Assembly: GCA_963932465.1 (NCBI GenBank)
Contig: OZ010792.1
Coordinates: forward strand, 283,447,836-283,511,835
Source: Maratus speciosus
Lineage: Eukaryota; Arthropoda; Arachnida; Araneae; Salticidae
DNA length: 64,000 nucleotides
Direction of reading: 5' to 3'
The notes under the pieces are model-generated. The model saw only the letters and a list, made by a program, of their open reading frames with translations. It searched no databases and was not told the DNA's origin. Position numbers and translations under genes: made by a program. Shown here in pieces: positions 1-11,189 of the stretch; the stretch's first letter is position 1; each line of letters starts with the position of its first letter.

Positions 1-164
1 TTATGGAACTATCCACGTACTGATGTAGCTCGTGATTTACCAGAACAGAAGAATTTTTTCCCACTTACAAGATTTATAAATGTTCTCAAAATTTTCGAAT
101 CAGTAGATTGTAATCATGAAAATATCTTTACTACATTTAATCTACGATTTTTCTTGCTTTAGCG
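1..164 (+). CDS. Open segment running in from the left edge, unidentified
   Basis: Frame 1 is open from the first base for 54 codons to a TAG at 162-164. The first part reads like protein (LWNYPRTDVARDLPEQ followed by KNFFPLTRF), while the rest is lower in complexity. No start is visible because the window begins inside it. It could be the tail of an exon that leaves at a splice donor before the stop, or chance. I recognise no family. Confidence 0.15.
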
Positions 165-275
165 ACTTAACAATCGTCTCTCTTTTTTTTTCAATTCCAG
201 CTCTGTTACATGTGCTATTTCATACATTGGTTTGAAAGGAGCAAGGGGGGGGGAGCCTAGTGTATTTCTACCCGC

Positions 276-444
276 CTTACACTGTTAAAAATCTGTAGCT
301 TTTGCTGCATAGTCCAACACCGCTTTTATAGAAAGCGTTTGTTTGACGATATTACGGAGCATTCTCGTTGGTCAAAATAGAGATATTCTGTAAAAGCGGT
401 GGAGTGACTGTACAGTAAAAGTTGGAGATTTTTAACAGTGTAAG
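276..444. mobile_element. TA-flanked CACTG MITE (169 bp)
   Basis: The ends are near-perfect inverted repeats: CACTGTTAAAAATC near the left end answers GATTTTTAACAGTG near the right end. TA stands outside both CACTG ends, as expected of a Tc1/mariner-type target duplication. The repeat extends inward for about 55 bp with mismatches (CACCGCTTTTATAGAA against TTCTGTAAAAGCGGTG). It has no coding capacity. The termini resemble the nested MITEs at 9676-10077. Confidence 0.75.
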
Positions 445-1739
445 TGGAACTGTGCAAGTCAAACATAAAAATTTTATCGCACAAGTATTATAAGCTAAAA
501 TAATAAACAAATATTGAGTACTTATGTTGTAATATGCTTCGTGTTCGCATTGAATTAATGTTCATGATATTTCATTATAAAGAAAAATATAAGTTTTTCA
601 ATTATGTACATATTTTATTAACAATTGTTGTATAGATATTGTTCATTCCATATTTTTTGCCACGGGCGGTATTGTTAAAATTTATTAACCAAAATTCTAT
701 AATTAACACGCCCGATGTTTTTGACAGAATAAGTTGATTGAAGTTGTTTATTATGTTTTCTACACTTTTATATACTCGATACACTTTTTATAAATATTTC
801 TCAACATAATACTGCGACATGCAAAATGATGCTACTGAAATCTACATAAACAAATTAAAAAAACTTCCTGTTCACTAGAATAATATTCAAATATTCTATT
901 AATCATATTCAAATAAGTGCTCATCTGTAAAATTAAAGAAATGTGTACAACTTGAAATCTAACAGAATTCGTAAACGCTATTTTTTAACAAAAAATTCCG
1001 CTAAATGTTTCTCAATTTTTATGATTTATCATAAATTAAGATTAATATCGCTGCATGGAAAAACGTTATCTGTTTTAAAGTCTCATTAACAAGTGAATAA
1101 TACAATTAATCATAAAATAAGAAACATATAAGCTTGATCATTTTAAATCTAGGGTTGAAGGCTCCTTCTGATATTTATCGCAGCATGACAGTTTAAAGAT
1201 ACAGATTATAGAGTTGGTTTCAGGAAGAAAAAGACAGTCCAAATAAATTAACGGATTTACTAAACAAAATTTTCCTGATATCAAAATATATGATTCATTA
1301 TTTTATTGAGGCGACTTTGAAGAGTACATTAAAGAAGAATAAGATAAAGGAAAATGATTTTATCATTAATTAAAATGAGTAACTTCTTGGTCTGAGATAA
1401 AGTAATGATTTCAAATGAGCATGTTAGAAGAGAAATTTTGTTCTTCAGAGCACATTATTTAAGTTTTTTTCAGTTTACTAAGTTCTAAGAAACTTTAAAA
1501 AAGAACTTTATTATCAGGCTCTAATGGGTGAATTTCTTCCCACATAAATCAAAAAATTTTATTTACAATCAAATTCCTTTGAGATTAAAATGGATGACAC
1601 GAGTTTAGAGTTTTACTTCTTCTTTCCACACTTATATGGCAGCAGCACACTCTGCCAATATCTAACTGCTTTTTCGACATTAATTAAAATTTTCCAATTT
1701 TCATGAGTTATAAATTTTCTGTTTTTGTTGTGCATTGAG
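445..1739. other. Gene-free AT-rich stretch
   Basis: No open frame of interest is seen. The part around 1060-1230 resembles 17400-17540 (shared AACGTTATCTG and AATCATAAAATAA), so this is old dispersed repeat DNA. A 60-codon minus-strand frame at 602-784 looks like chance. Confidence 0.5.
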
Positions 1740-1740
1740 C

Positions 1741-1875
1741 TTTTATGGCCAACCTAACCATTTCTTCGACTTCGACTTCGAATATGGTTTGACTGAGGTG
1801 CCTGTGGACACCTCCACATTTTCCCAGTTAGTGACAGCTGATGAAAAACTGGAGGGCAATCTAAAACCTGACTAG
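1741..1875 (+). CDS. Putative 3'-terminal coding exon, unidentified
   Basis: This is a 44-residue open frame ending in TAG (1873-1875). It reads FYGQPNHFFDFDFEYGLTEV and continues through PVDTSTFSQLVTADEKLEG to NLKPD. A pyrimidine-rich run with an AG at 1738-1739 precedes it, as at a splice acceptor. Many codons end in C or G (GAC, TTC, GAG, GTG, CCT, ACC, TCC) in otherwise very AT-rich DNA, which favours real coding history. The product would be the acidic C-terminal end of a protein. No family is recognised and no partner exon was found in the window. It could be a true host exon or a captured or decayed piece. Confidence 0.35.
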   Translation, partial: FYGQPNHFFDFDFEYGLTEVPVDTSTFSQLVTADEKLEGNLKPD

Positions 1876-2256
1876 TAGCAAATGTTAGAAAAATGTATGC
1901 CTAACAGTTCTTGGCGCGAGTTCTCACGCTCCCCAATTAATTAAATTCTATGAACTTAAATAGCACTCTGCCTCAATACAGCAAAAAGAGGAATAAGTAA
2001 TTCGCTTACCTTTTTTATAGATATCCGTATCGTGCACCGGTTAGTCAGGGACATAATGAATTGTCGTGGAGACGCAATATCATTCTCAACAATCATGTAT
2101 CCATTGACAGTTTTTCTCCGTGCTTAATCGTCTTACATCATTGTAGAGTGTGTCATGTTGTAGTCAGAAATTATCTGATTTTTTGAGGAAAGAAAGAAAG
2201 GAGTTTAATTAGACATTAAAAAGAAAGAGCTTAACATTTTCGACTCTCTTAGCCGA
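1876..2256. other. Gene-free stretch before the hAT element
   Basis: AT-rich sequence without recognisable features. If 1741-1875 is a last exon, this would be its 3' UTR and flank. Confidence 0.4.
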
Positions 2257-3257
2257 GAGCCGATCAATGGCGGATCCAAGGGGGAGGTCACGAGGGTCAT
2301 GACTTCCCCCCCCCCCTCTGGACAACAACAAAAATATTCTAGAAATCATTTTTTAAATGAAATATATAGTCCCGATCATCGAGTTATTTTCTTCTGATGG
2401 ACTCATGGCTTCTATTATTATGAAACAGGCATTATAAATGAAATGTTAGGTGAAGATGAAAGAGCAGCCGGAAAAAGTTAGAACTCTCATTTTCTGATCA
2501 GAATGGGAGAAAAAAAATGGCCATATTTTTTTTTGCACAAAAAATTACGGCCATTTTTTTTTCCCATTCTGACCAGAAAATGAGAGTTCTAACTTTTTAC
2601 GGCTGCTTCTTTCATCTTCACCTAATACTTCATTTATAATGGCTGTTTCATAATAATGGAGCCATGAGTCCATCAGAAGAAAATGATCCATTCCAAAGGT
2701 ATAAGTTCGATTTAAAAAAAAACTATTTAATACTTTCATCAGAAAGAAGAGGTTACACCTGCAATTTTCATGGCACTAATAGAATCACATAGCTGCCAAT
2801 GTATACGGTTTTGTTACCTCTAAAATTGAATACAAATTTTTGCCGTATTTAATCGTTGACAACTGTTAATCTTTTTAAACTAAATTTCCGGAAGTGACAG
2901 ACAATTGTTCCCTTGTGGCGGCATTTCTGTGGCTGTCAACTCGTAAAACTTGGCTAAAACTTTGACAACATTTTCTGAATAAATCTTTACCTTTATAATA
3001 AAATGGGAAACTCTTTAATTTCTTGGTATCTAAACAAAATCGGTAAATTTTATATTTTTACGAATATTAATGCAAATTTTTTGTATTTACGAATGAAAAT
3101 GGCTTCAGGAAATTATCAGAAAAGTAGTTAGTTTGGATTTGGGTATAGCTTTCAATATAAAAAATTTTCATAAAGAGATGTCGTCCCCTTCCACCCATAA
3201 AAAGGGAATCTATGACCCCCCTCTAAATGGTGAGCTGGATCCGCCCTTGGAGCCGAT
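2257..3257. mobile_element. Non-autonomous hAT element with 8-bp target duplication
   Basis: GAGCCGAT stands exactly at 2257-2264 and again at 3250-3257, the 8-bp duplication typical of hAT insertions. The element between (2265-3249, 985 bp) begins CAATGGCGGATCCA and ends TGGATCCGCCCTTG, a 14-bp terminal inverted repeat with one mismatch. C-rich and G-rich subterminal tracts (2306-2318; 3216-3222) follow the ends. No transposase is recognisable, so it would have depended on an autonomous relative. It carries a large internal palindrome (2381-2690) and a segment at 2786-2830 resembling the MITE at 42903-43065. Confidence 0.85.
2381..2690. repeat. ~310-bp internal palindrome in the hAT element
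   Basis: Two arms of about 140 bp are reverse complements: TTCTTCTGATGGACTCATGG near 2390 answers CCATGAGTCCATCAGAAGAA near 2662-2681. They meet around 2536 through a short A/T-rich spacer. A minus-strand 64-codon frame (2545-2739) runs through one arm; the other arm is an imperfect mirror copy of the same sequence. A transcript through here would fold into one long hairpin. Confidence 0.8.
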
Positions 3258-5260
3258 AGAAAAGTGAGCTTCGAAACACAGTTATATCGCGTAGCTTACA
3301 TCATTAATTTTTACATGTATATATTCTCTGCACTTTGTTGTAATCATCCAAATAAATATAATTGGCTATTTGTATTAAATTAAAGTCAAAAGGAAATAAA
3401 TGTTCGGTGAAAAAATTCAGTGTATAAGTCAATTATAATGTTTATAAGTACCTCTGCACGCCAGAACAAAATACGCACGAGCATATGGTTGGAGCATTAC
3501 ATATTTCTTCACATGATACAAAAAAAATGAGAAATACAGATTTTTTGGTTTTTTATCTGTCAGCTGCTAAGTGCTCTTCCAATGCTTTCACTTTTAACGA
3601 TGTTATTTTCTGTAGCAGATGGGGAAAAAAGGTTTAGGATCTTGATTAGGTGATTATAGATTGAAATATCTTCCATCTGCAAAAGCAGGGGGGATAAAAA
3701 TAAAATAAAATAAATAAAGCCTTAAATGTGGGAAAAAAAGAGCTAATGAATTTTCGATGAATTAAACATATTTAATTTCCCTTTTAAATTTGTCCGGTAG
3801 GATCGTCCTTTGGTTTTAAAGAACATTTTTTGTAAGAGAAAACTTATTTTTCTTATGAACATTTCTAATAATTAATAATAGTTGTTAGCAACTGACTAAA
3901 TTCTATATTTAAATATTTTCAACGCATGAAATTAGGTAGTCGGATGATTTTCACCCATTAGAGCTCGAGATCTCTACTGCATACCGAATGAAGATGATCA
4001 TGTCGAGGAAGAGCGTTTACACGATTGTTGGATCTGCAGAAGTGATATTAGAATAATTATAACTCTTAAACTGGCAAAACTTTTAATCAATGAAGATTGT
4101 AAATGCTAAATTCATATTAGGCCGATATGTGTAGAAAAATGAAATAAATGTATTTGTCATTGCAATGAAAATGTGTCACAACTTCCGATGCATTTACCAA
4201 ACGTGTCTTATTTTAAGATTAAACGTATATTGGTCGGATTCCGAAGAAAACGATACTATCGATTACGTCACTTTTGTTAAAAAAGAAAGCACACAACACC
4301 AGATTAAAAGAATATATACAATTAAATATACAGGGCATCCCACTTCTTTGAAAAACTCGTTTAAACAACATTTTTGAACAGCTGAATAGAAAAGGCTTTG
4401 GATGACTTTAAATGTGTACTGAATGTGTTCAGAGTTATCAAAAAACCACCCAGCTTAAACTATTTGAAACACGAGGTTCTCATTCATTTGGCATCTCATA
4501 GCATAGAAAGTTAACACTGACTATATACCAAGAACCGGTTATTTGGTGGTACCAAATGAAAATTTTTCGTTTTGATACGAAAATTGTTCATAAAATAAAT
4601 AAAATGTAAATCAAGCAGAAATAAGTTAAATTTAACGTTAAATAGTTTTAAATAAAAATTCTAGTCCGAAATATTTTTATAAAACTTGAGAAAAATTCCT
4701 GGTATACTTAGTGTTAAAGATCTTACTTTAAAACCAAAACCTATCAGATTTTTTATTTTATTTGTCAGATGAATTTAAAACTTTGTCTAAGAAAGCAGAA
4801 TTAGTTTTGCTTCCTTTCTCAACGACATGAGACTATGAAGCAAAATTTTCGACTAACGCAGGCACCAAAACGAAAAACAGAAGTCTTTTAAATGCAGTAC
4901 CAAGCATTCGCCTGGAATTAGTAGCAACTGGACCCGAATTCAGATATTTGTGCAAAACAACCCAATCACATTAAGCTTTAATTCGTTATTGTTCTTCACT
5001 CCAATACTGTAAAATTTATTATAAGGCTAATGTTACGATTTCTTGAGTTTTTGGAGGTCTTTTGAGTATGTAATCTTCTGACAATTCCATCTGTATTGAT
5101 AGTAATTGAAAATAAATTCAGTATTACGGTAAAAGTTTCAAAATATTATTTTATTTCTGAGACAATGCACAATTGTTTAGAATTACTATCCATTCCCTTT
5201 TCCTCTGTTCGGTAGCAATTCACCGAAAAAATATTACCTTGTAACATAGCGTACGGTATT
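3258..5260. other. Gene-free AT-rich stretch
   Basis: The only long frame is 70 codons on the plus strand (4165-4377, MKMCHNFRCIYQTC...). I recognise nothing in it, and its composition does not differ from the surroundings. There are no terminal repeats or tandem arrays. Confidence 0.45.
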
Positions 5261-5263
5261 TTT

Positions 5264-5592
5264 TTAAGGATATTTTTGAAATTTTAATAACCTAAAGCTC
5301 AAAGAGTTAAACAAGAAGTGTAGGCAATCGAATCTTTTAACAAGTGGGTAAGTGTGATCACAGATCGCACAAAGGTTTCGTTTAATATTCCTTTCAAAAC
5401 ACTTTATACTTTTTCTAAATCTATTAGTTCCACATTTCGCAACCGTGGGATGCACTCTATTCCGAACGAAACTCCGTTTAACATCCTATCCGTAGATATA
5501 TTGGTCGAGGGGGTCGGGCCCATAGAACCCGAGATAAGTAGGTTCCCCCTGGCGGTAAAAGTGGAACTAAAATAAGTAAGGCTATGGTGCAT
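5264..5592 (+). repeat. Dispersed coding-like repeat, copy 1
   Basis: The plus frame 5354-5575 encodes 73 residues, including TKVSFNIPFKTLYTF and FRNRGMHSIPNE. The DNA at 5350-5405 recurs in reverse orientation at about 17165-17245 (shared GTGTGATC, CAGATCGCACA, GTTTCGTTTAATAT), so it belongs to a repeat family. The spacing of a basic stretch before a 'G-hydrophobic-x-IP' motif is reminiscent of the linker before the GIY-YIG domain of Penelope-like elements or the tail of a non-LTR polymerase, but no catalytic motif is present. Assignment is open. Confidence 0.35.
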
Positions 5593-5677
5593 AATATGAA
5601 AGGATGGTCAAAGGGGTGTCGGCAAAAGTTAGAAAAGTGCACTCCGGGTGAAAAGGGGAGAGGATAAAAAATTGTTT

Positions 5678-6319
5678 AAAATACACAAGTTAGAGCCCGG
5701 GGGGGGGGGGGGTAAATAATATAAGACTTTTTCAAAATCTTATGATTTTCCATGTGATCGCACGTGTTCACGTTAGCGCTATAAGTATGCAAAATTTCAA
5801 GTCTCCAACTTAATTAGGGGCTCAATTAGAAAAATTGCTTAAAATACACAAGTTAGAGCCCGGAGGGATAAATAATCTAAAACTTTTTGAAAATTTTATG
5901 ATTTTTCGTGTTATCGCAAGTATTCTGCTATAAGTAGTATGCAAAATTTCACATCTCCAACTTAATTAAGGCCTGAGTTAGAAAAATTGCGTAAAATACA
6001 CAAGTTAGAGACCGGAGGGGTGAATATAAGACTTTTGAAAATTTTAGGATTTGCGTGTGATCGCAAATGTTCAGCTATAATTATGCAAAATTTCAAGTCT
6101 TCGACTTAATTAGGGGCTCAGTTAGAAAAAAAAAAGCTTAAAATACACACGTTAGAGCCCAGAGGGTTAAATATAAGATTTTTTCAAAATTCTATGATTC
6201 GTCGTTTGATGTGCGGTATTCAGCTGTAAGTATGAAAAAATTTCAAGTATTCAACTTAATTAGGAGCTCAGTTAGAAAAAAAAGCTTAAAATACGCAAGT
6301 TAGAGCCCAGACGGTTAAA
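5678..6319 (+). repeat. Satellite A, left part (about 4-5 units of ~150 bp)
   Basis: The motif AAAATACACAAGTTAGAG recurs at about 5678, 5841, 5993, 6140 and 6288, giving periods of 163, 152, 147 and 148 bp. Each unit also has TGCAAAATTTCAAGTCT, CTTAATTAGG and a GTGATCGCA-type motif. The array is interrupted at 6320 by a mariner and resumes at 8152. An inverted second locus lies at 31140-31950. Confidence 0.85.
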
Positions 6320-8151
6320 TACAAGGTGGCCATAACTAAATTGACGGTACTCAGAGTGTTCTGTAGCGCAATCTAATTGCAAGAATGGCGCCAAATTTTG
6401 TAGGAAGATTAAACAAGACGTGGAACGAATGATTCCGCGAAAAAAAATTAGTTACAAAAATCACCGCCAGGGGAATGTGTGGCGCTGTATATTCGAAAAA
6501 GAGAGTTTCACAAAATGAAGAATCAATACTGAAATAAAATTACCGTTTATTTAACGAATTTAGCAATTTAATCTAAGCTCAAAATGGTAACAGTTTATAA
6601 AAAGCTAAAAATTTACATAAACACTGCTAAAGTTTCTTTATCTGCAATTTCCCTTACAGAGCCCCAAAGAAAGCAACAGCAGAAGAAGAAGTTCTCTATT
6701 CAAATTTCACGTTACATCTTTTGGCCCAGTGCCAGCTTGTTCGGCTTTAAAAGGTAATGTGCTACTGTTAGAAGCAAATTTATTGAAAGTTATCATTCAT
6801 AACGTCTCCTTCTCCAGCCGAGCGAGCTCTACTAGTCAAATTCTTTTACCTCAACCAGTGCAATGCGCCAGCCGCTGTTCGTGCTTTTAGAAACCACAAA
6901 AAAAATTCGTAAAGGTAAATATCCTTTGTCAGTTAATGGTTTAAAAGCAATGGTTGAGAAGTTTGAGAAAACAGGTTCTCTAAATGTTCAGTCCAGCAGA
7001 GGACGAAAACCCGAATCCCAGGATACAATCGAAGAAGTGGCAACGACGATAGTCGACAGAGCCTCAGACAATATTGCTACCATTTCCAGCGCTCGTGGGA
7101 TAGCTCGGAATCTGGATATGCCTTATTGTACGGTATGGAAAATTCTACGAAAGATTATCCACTTCTATCCGTACTAGATCAGCCGTGTACAAAAGTTACG
7201 TCACGCCGACCATGATAAGCGATTGACTTTTGCTCTCACTTTTCTTGCCGGAATAGAGTTGGATGATGCTTGGCCCTGGAAAATCTTATGGGGAGATGAA
7301 GCCCACTTTTACCTGAATGGAACTGTAAATACCCAGAACTGCCGAATTTGGGATAACAAGTCACCAAGAACATTCAAAGAAATTCCTTTGCATTCACCAA
7401 AGATAACTGTTTGGTATGGTTTCACAGAAGATGCGATCATAGGTCATTCTTCTATGAGAACATTACTGCGACAGGACCTGTAACTTGTTCTGTTACCGGA
7501 GACAAATATCGCCAAATGCTAAACAACTTTCTTATTCCGGCTCTTCAGCAAACACAGTGCCTGGAGAAAATCATTTTCATGCAAGATGGAGCCCCTCCAC
7601 ATATTGCTTTACGGGTACAGCAGCTGCTACGATAGAAATTCAGAACAGAAATAGTCATTAGCCGCTGTTTTCCAACTGTATGGCCACTTCGCTCCCCTGA
7701 TCTTACACCCTGCGACTTTTGGCTATGGGGTTACCTAAAGTCCAAGGTCTATCACGGAGGTGTCCAAGACCTGGCTACGTTGAAGGATAACATATCTCGA
7801 ACTTTACGGGAGATTCCTGCAGACATGTTATTCTCTGCTGTTGTAAATGATGTGCACAGAATGCAATATGGGGTCCACAAAAACTGAGTTGACCACATCG
7901 AAACTGAATTGGATGTGCTAAATAAACGGTAATTTTATTTCAGTATTGATTCTTCTTTTTGAAACTCTCTTTTTCGAATACACAGCGCCACATATTTCCC
8001 TGGCGGTGATTTTTGGAACTAATTTTTTTTTCGCGGAATCCTTCGTACCCCGTCTTGTTTAATCTTCCTACAAAATTTGGCCCCATTCCCGCAATTAGAT
8101 CGCGCTACAGAATACTCTGAGTACCGTCTGTTTAATTACGGCCACCTTGTA
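6320..8151 (+). mobile_element. Tc1/mariner-type element with 230-bp terminal inverted repeats
   Basis: The element proper is 6322-8149 (1828 bp), bounded by TA at 6320-6321 and 8150-8151. It begins CAAGGTGGCC and ends GGCCACCTTG. The inverted repeats run to about 6553 on the left and from 7920 on the right, so each is about 230 bp with scattered mismatches, far longer than in classical mariner. The insertion interrupts a satellite A unit at a TA in its TTAAATATAAG segment, so it is younger than the satellite. Its single gene is dead. Confidence 0.92.
6802..7932 (+). pseudogene. DD37D Tc1/mariner transposase, broken
   Basis: Transposases of this superfamily cut and paste the element using an RNase H-fold D,D,D/E site. 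The N-terminal helix-turn-helix part starts at 6802 where ATG has become ACG (TSPSPAERALLVKF...). It loses frame in an A run near 6890 and continues as KGKYPLSVNGLKAMVEKFEK and GRKP. The catalytic core shows D1 in WGDEAHFYLNG (7295), D2 in MQDGAPPH (7585) and D3 in SPDLTPCDFWLWGYLK (7699). There are 37 residues between D2 and D3, hence DD37D. Further damage: frame changes near 7190 and 7440 and in-frame stops at 7633 and 7885. The frame ends at a TAA (7930-7932) inside the right terminal repeat. Confidence 0.88.
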
Positions 8152-8335
8152 TAAAACTTTTTCAAAATTTTATGATTTGTCGTTTGGTATGAGGTGTTCA
8201 GCTATATGTATGCAAAATTTCATATGTCCAACATATATAGTTTCTGAGAACGGGCTCTGTGACGGACAGACAGACATAGGAGCGAGACGAATAGGGTTTC
8301 GTCAGATGACCGAAACCCTATCGGCGATCTTTAAT
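8152..8335 (+). repeat. Satellite A, right part and hairpin tail
   Basis: The interrupted satellite unit resumes at 8152 (TTTTTCAAAATTTTATGATT) and ends near 8240. A unique tail follows: GAGAACGGGCTCTGTGACGG, a GACA-rich run (8261-8276), then an 11-bp stem ATAGGGTTTCG/CGAAACCCTAT with a TCAGATGAC loop (8290-8321). The same tail, in reverse, flanks the other satellite A locus near 31090-31140, so array plus tail move as one unit. Confidence 0.7.
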
Positions 8336-8534
8336 TTCTCAACCGTTGGCCGTAGTGCAATGCATCAGTTATAGTTTCATGCGTTGGATGTTGATCCCTA
8401 GGGAAACGTTCTGAATAAACCCTCGCAGCCGCTGTGGCATTTCTTTGACATTCACCATAAATAAGTATCATTTCGGCATATTGCAAGTATGTGTAGCCTG
8501 CCATCACGATCTCAGCGCTGACTAGCATGTCCAC
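8331..8534 (-). pseudogene. DUF4817-type helix-turn-helix transposase fragment
   Basis: The minus strand encodes MAGYTYLQYAEMILIYGE followed by a stretch with NATAAARVYSERFPRDQHP and a degenerate QRLR end. This is the N-terminal DNA-binding module (aligned in databases as DUF4817) found on many arthropod Tc1/mariner-like transposases. The likely start is the Met at about 8502. Only this module is present; the catalytic domain is absent and the fragment stops at the satellite A tail. It is not part of the mariner at 6322-8149, which lies outside this fragment and on the other strand. Confidence 0.75.
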
Positions 8535-9673
8535 TGCTAGATAGCTTGTGTTTTATCCGGAATGTAGGGCGCTGCTATACTATTGTAATTTGCTTAATTG
8601 AACGCGATTTTCATGCTCGTTATGCTCAGCTTCAAACGTATGGATTCGTCGTTTGCATTCCGCTGCCATTATCTAGTTCTTACTGAGTATGTTTTATTTT
8701 CCTGGTGTCGATTCTACCTACTTTAACTTTTAAATGTTGTTCGATCCTTAAAAGTTAGCTCAAATTTTTAGATGAAATAACCCTCTTTGGTGGTACCCCG
8801 ATTTGGCAATACCAGCTAAAGGTGGTTTCGCCGTAAAAAGAACATTGCACCCTGATTTCGATCTCGAATTATTTTAATTCATTTTTTAATTGATCCCTCA
8901 ACGAAAGACAAATCATGTGCAAAAATCTTAAAATTTGAAATTTAATAACTGCGTCAGTTTTTGTAGTACAGAAGTAAAACGTTTCGTATTATATCTGTCA
9001 TGATATGTGTAAACTTTTGCTAAATATAACTATAGGGATTGAGGGACCGTATAAAAAATTAGATTTCTCAATTTTTATAAAATTGATTTTTTTCTTTAAA
9101 CAAGGCCACAACATTTACCTCATTTGAAACGTTTTTTGTAATTGGACCTATATGTCTACGGTTGAGAAATTAAAGGTAAGCAAAATCAAAATCTACAGGA
9201 GATTAAACTCTCATATTGCAATAAAATTGTTAAAAAAAACATTTAACATTAAAGTGAGAAAAAAATGAAACTTTTATTTTGTTTTTGTGATTAATTGTGT
9301 TATCGGATGTCTATAAGAATCGGACAACGAATCGCGTTGTTTTATCCAAATATATAAATCATAGTGTAGATAACTTATGAGTATAAAAAGTGAAAATGCT
9401 TAGTAAAAATCCAAAATATGTTAGGTGGAGTTTATGCATTTTGATAAAATTTAGTTGCATTAACTTATTTAATTTAACAAACGAACATTTAAGAGAAAGG
9501 ATTACTAATATCTAGTCTGGTAAATGCAATGATTTATCAATTTGACTTTGTAGTGTTTATAAAAAATATGCTTTGATCAGTGCTGTAAAAAAAATAATAT
9601 TTACAAAAAAGGTAAGGGAATACATGAAATCGTTAGAGAGATAATGAATATTGTTTTTATTCGCCTAAAAATG
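8535..9673. other. Gene-free stretch
   Basis: No supported gene. The stretch upstream of the DUF4817 fragment (8535-8700) may be the rest of that element. A 16-base string GGTTGAGAAATTAAAG occurs near 9160 and, inverted, at 8329-8345, which suggests another copy of the satellite A tail flank. Confidence 0.4.
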
Positions 9674-10079
9674 TACATTGAAAAAAAAAATTTGTAATTC
9701 TACAGATGTAAAGTTACAGAAATCTGTATGCTGACTAAAATGTTATCAGTATACACTGAACAAAAAAGAAAAAAAAATGCAAATCTACAAAACTAGCCTT
9801 TGGAGCTACAGAAATCTGTAGCTTGCAAAAGAATCTACCAAAATTACAATAATCTTACTAAAATTTTATCTGTAACCCTGGTTGCAGTTACATAAAAAGT
9901 TCTAGAAATCCCAGTTTCCTAAAAAATTCTTAGTAACCTTACATATTTTTTTTGATTTTCAGTGCAAAAAATGTATCTGTTACATGGTTTTTTGTTGATG
10001 TCGTTACATAAATAGTTCTAGGAATCCCAGTTTCACAGAAAAATTTTAGTAACTTGACAGGTTTTTCTTTTACAGTGTA
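9674..10079. mobile_element. Outer CACTG-type MITE carrying an inner one
   Basis: TA at 9674-9675 and 10078-10079 flank an element beginning CATTGAAAAAAAAAA and ending TTTTTCTTTTACAGTG. Internal motifs such as TACAGAAATCTGTA and TTCTAG(A/G)AATCCCAGTTTC occur more than once. It has no coding capacity. A second, similar element sits inside it (9754-9964). Confidence 0.55.
9752..9966. mobile_element. Inner CACTG-type MITE (211 bp)
   Basis: Begins CACTGAACAAAAAAG (9754) and ends TTTTTTGATTTTCAGTG (9964). The flank is TA on the left and CA on the right, a one-base decay of a TA duplication. Removing it rejoins the outer element smoothly at ATCAGTA/AAAAATG. Confidence 0.55.
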
Positions 10080-10167
10080 AGCATATAAATAATATATTTG
10101 TTAAAATAGTAATTATCCCATATTAAGAGATTTTTTTAATATGAAAGAATTAAAAATTGATATACAG

Positions 10168-10940
10168 GGTGCAATATTTTTGTGCATGTTTTTGGTCATG
10201 GCACGAAGGTCCTCCCTGAATTTAAAAAAATTCCGCCGGAAGTGGGCGCTATAATTGCGATGCCTGTACCATTTTCATTATTGTACTATCGAAAAGTGTA
10301 TGAAGTTATGCATAGAATTGAACCAAATTTTTTGTGTATGTTTCTGGCTATGGCAAGCAAATCCTCTCTGAATTAAAAAAAAAATCTGCCGGAATGGGGC
10401 GCTGTAATAGCGATGTCTGTACCATTTTCATTATTGTACCATCAAAAACTGTATAAAATTATGCATAGAATTGAGCCAAATTTTTTGTGTATGTGTAAGG
10501 CTATGGTCAGTAGGTCCTTCCTGAACTTGAAAAAATTCCGCCGGAAGCGGGCGCTATAATTGACCATTTGTCTGTACCATTTGCATTATTATACCATCGA
10601 AAAGTGTATGAAGTTATGCATAGAATTGAACAAAAATTTTTGTGTTTGTTTCTGGCAATGGCAAGCAAGTCCTCACTGTATTTGAAAAAAAATCTGCCGG
10701 AAGAGGGGCGCTGTAATAGCAATGTTTGTGTCATTTTCTTTATTGTACCATCGAAAAGTGTATAAAATTACACACTCGTACAATTCAACCAAATTTTTTG
10801 TGCATATTTTTGGCTTTGCCCAACAGGTCCTCCTTGAATTTGGAAATATTGCGCGGCAAAGGGGCTTTGTGATAGCGATTTTGTATACTTTCTTGATTTT
10901 TCGTAGTTATATTGTCCATCGGCAGCTCGTGCAGCAGCGG
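10168..10940 (+). repeat. Satellite B, about five units of ~155 bp
   Basis: The core TTTTTTGTGTATG followed by a GGC(T)ATGGC-like motif recurs near 10175, 10328, 10481, 10636 and 10786 (period 150-158 bp). Each unit carries CCGCCGGAAG-like and ATTGTACCATCGAAAAGTG-like motifs. Because the period is close to 3n, units stay largely open: 10182-10376 and 10568-10765 encode the same repeating peptide (YHRKVYEVMHRIE...FLAMASKSSL). No known protein family matches, so I read this as satellite DNA that happens to be open. Confidence 0.85.
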
Positions 10941-11189
10941 GAACTCACTTCCTGCTAAGCCGGCTATTCGCAAACAGCTGATAACAAGGGAATAAGGAAA
11001 AACTACTAAATATCATGATATAGATTAACTCATAATTAGGCCGTTTAATTGATTGAAGCAGAAATTTAAGATGAAAATCAAAGTTGGTATAGTATTGAAC
11101 TAATAATATTGAAGTATTAACATGTGTAACTACTTTTTAAAATATTAAGATGTATAAGATCGAAGAAAGTTCTGAAGATTGGCACATCC

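Noticed and set aside
5678..8250. CRISPR array
   Set aside because: Units are ~150 bp, tandem without unique spacers, in eukaryotic repeat DNA.
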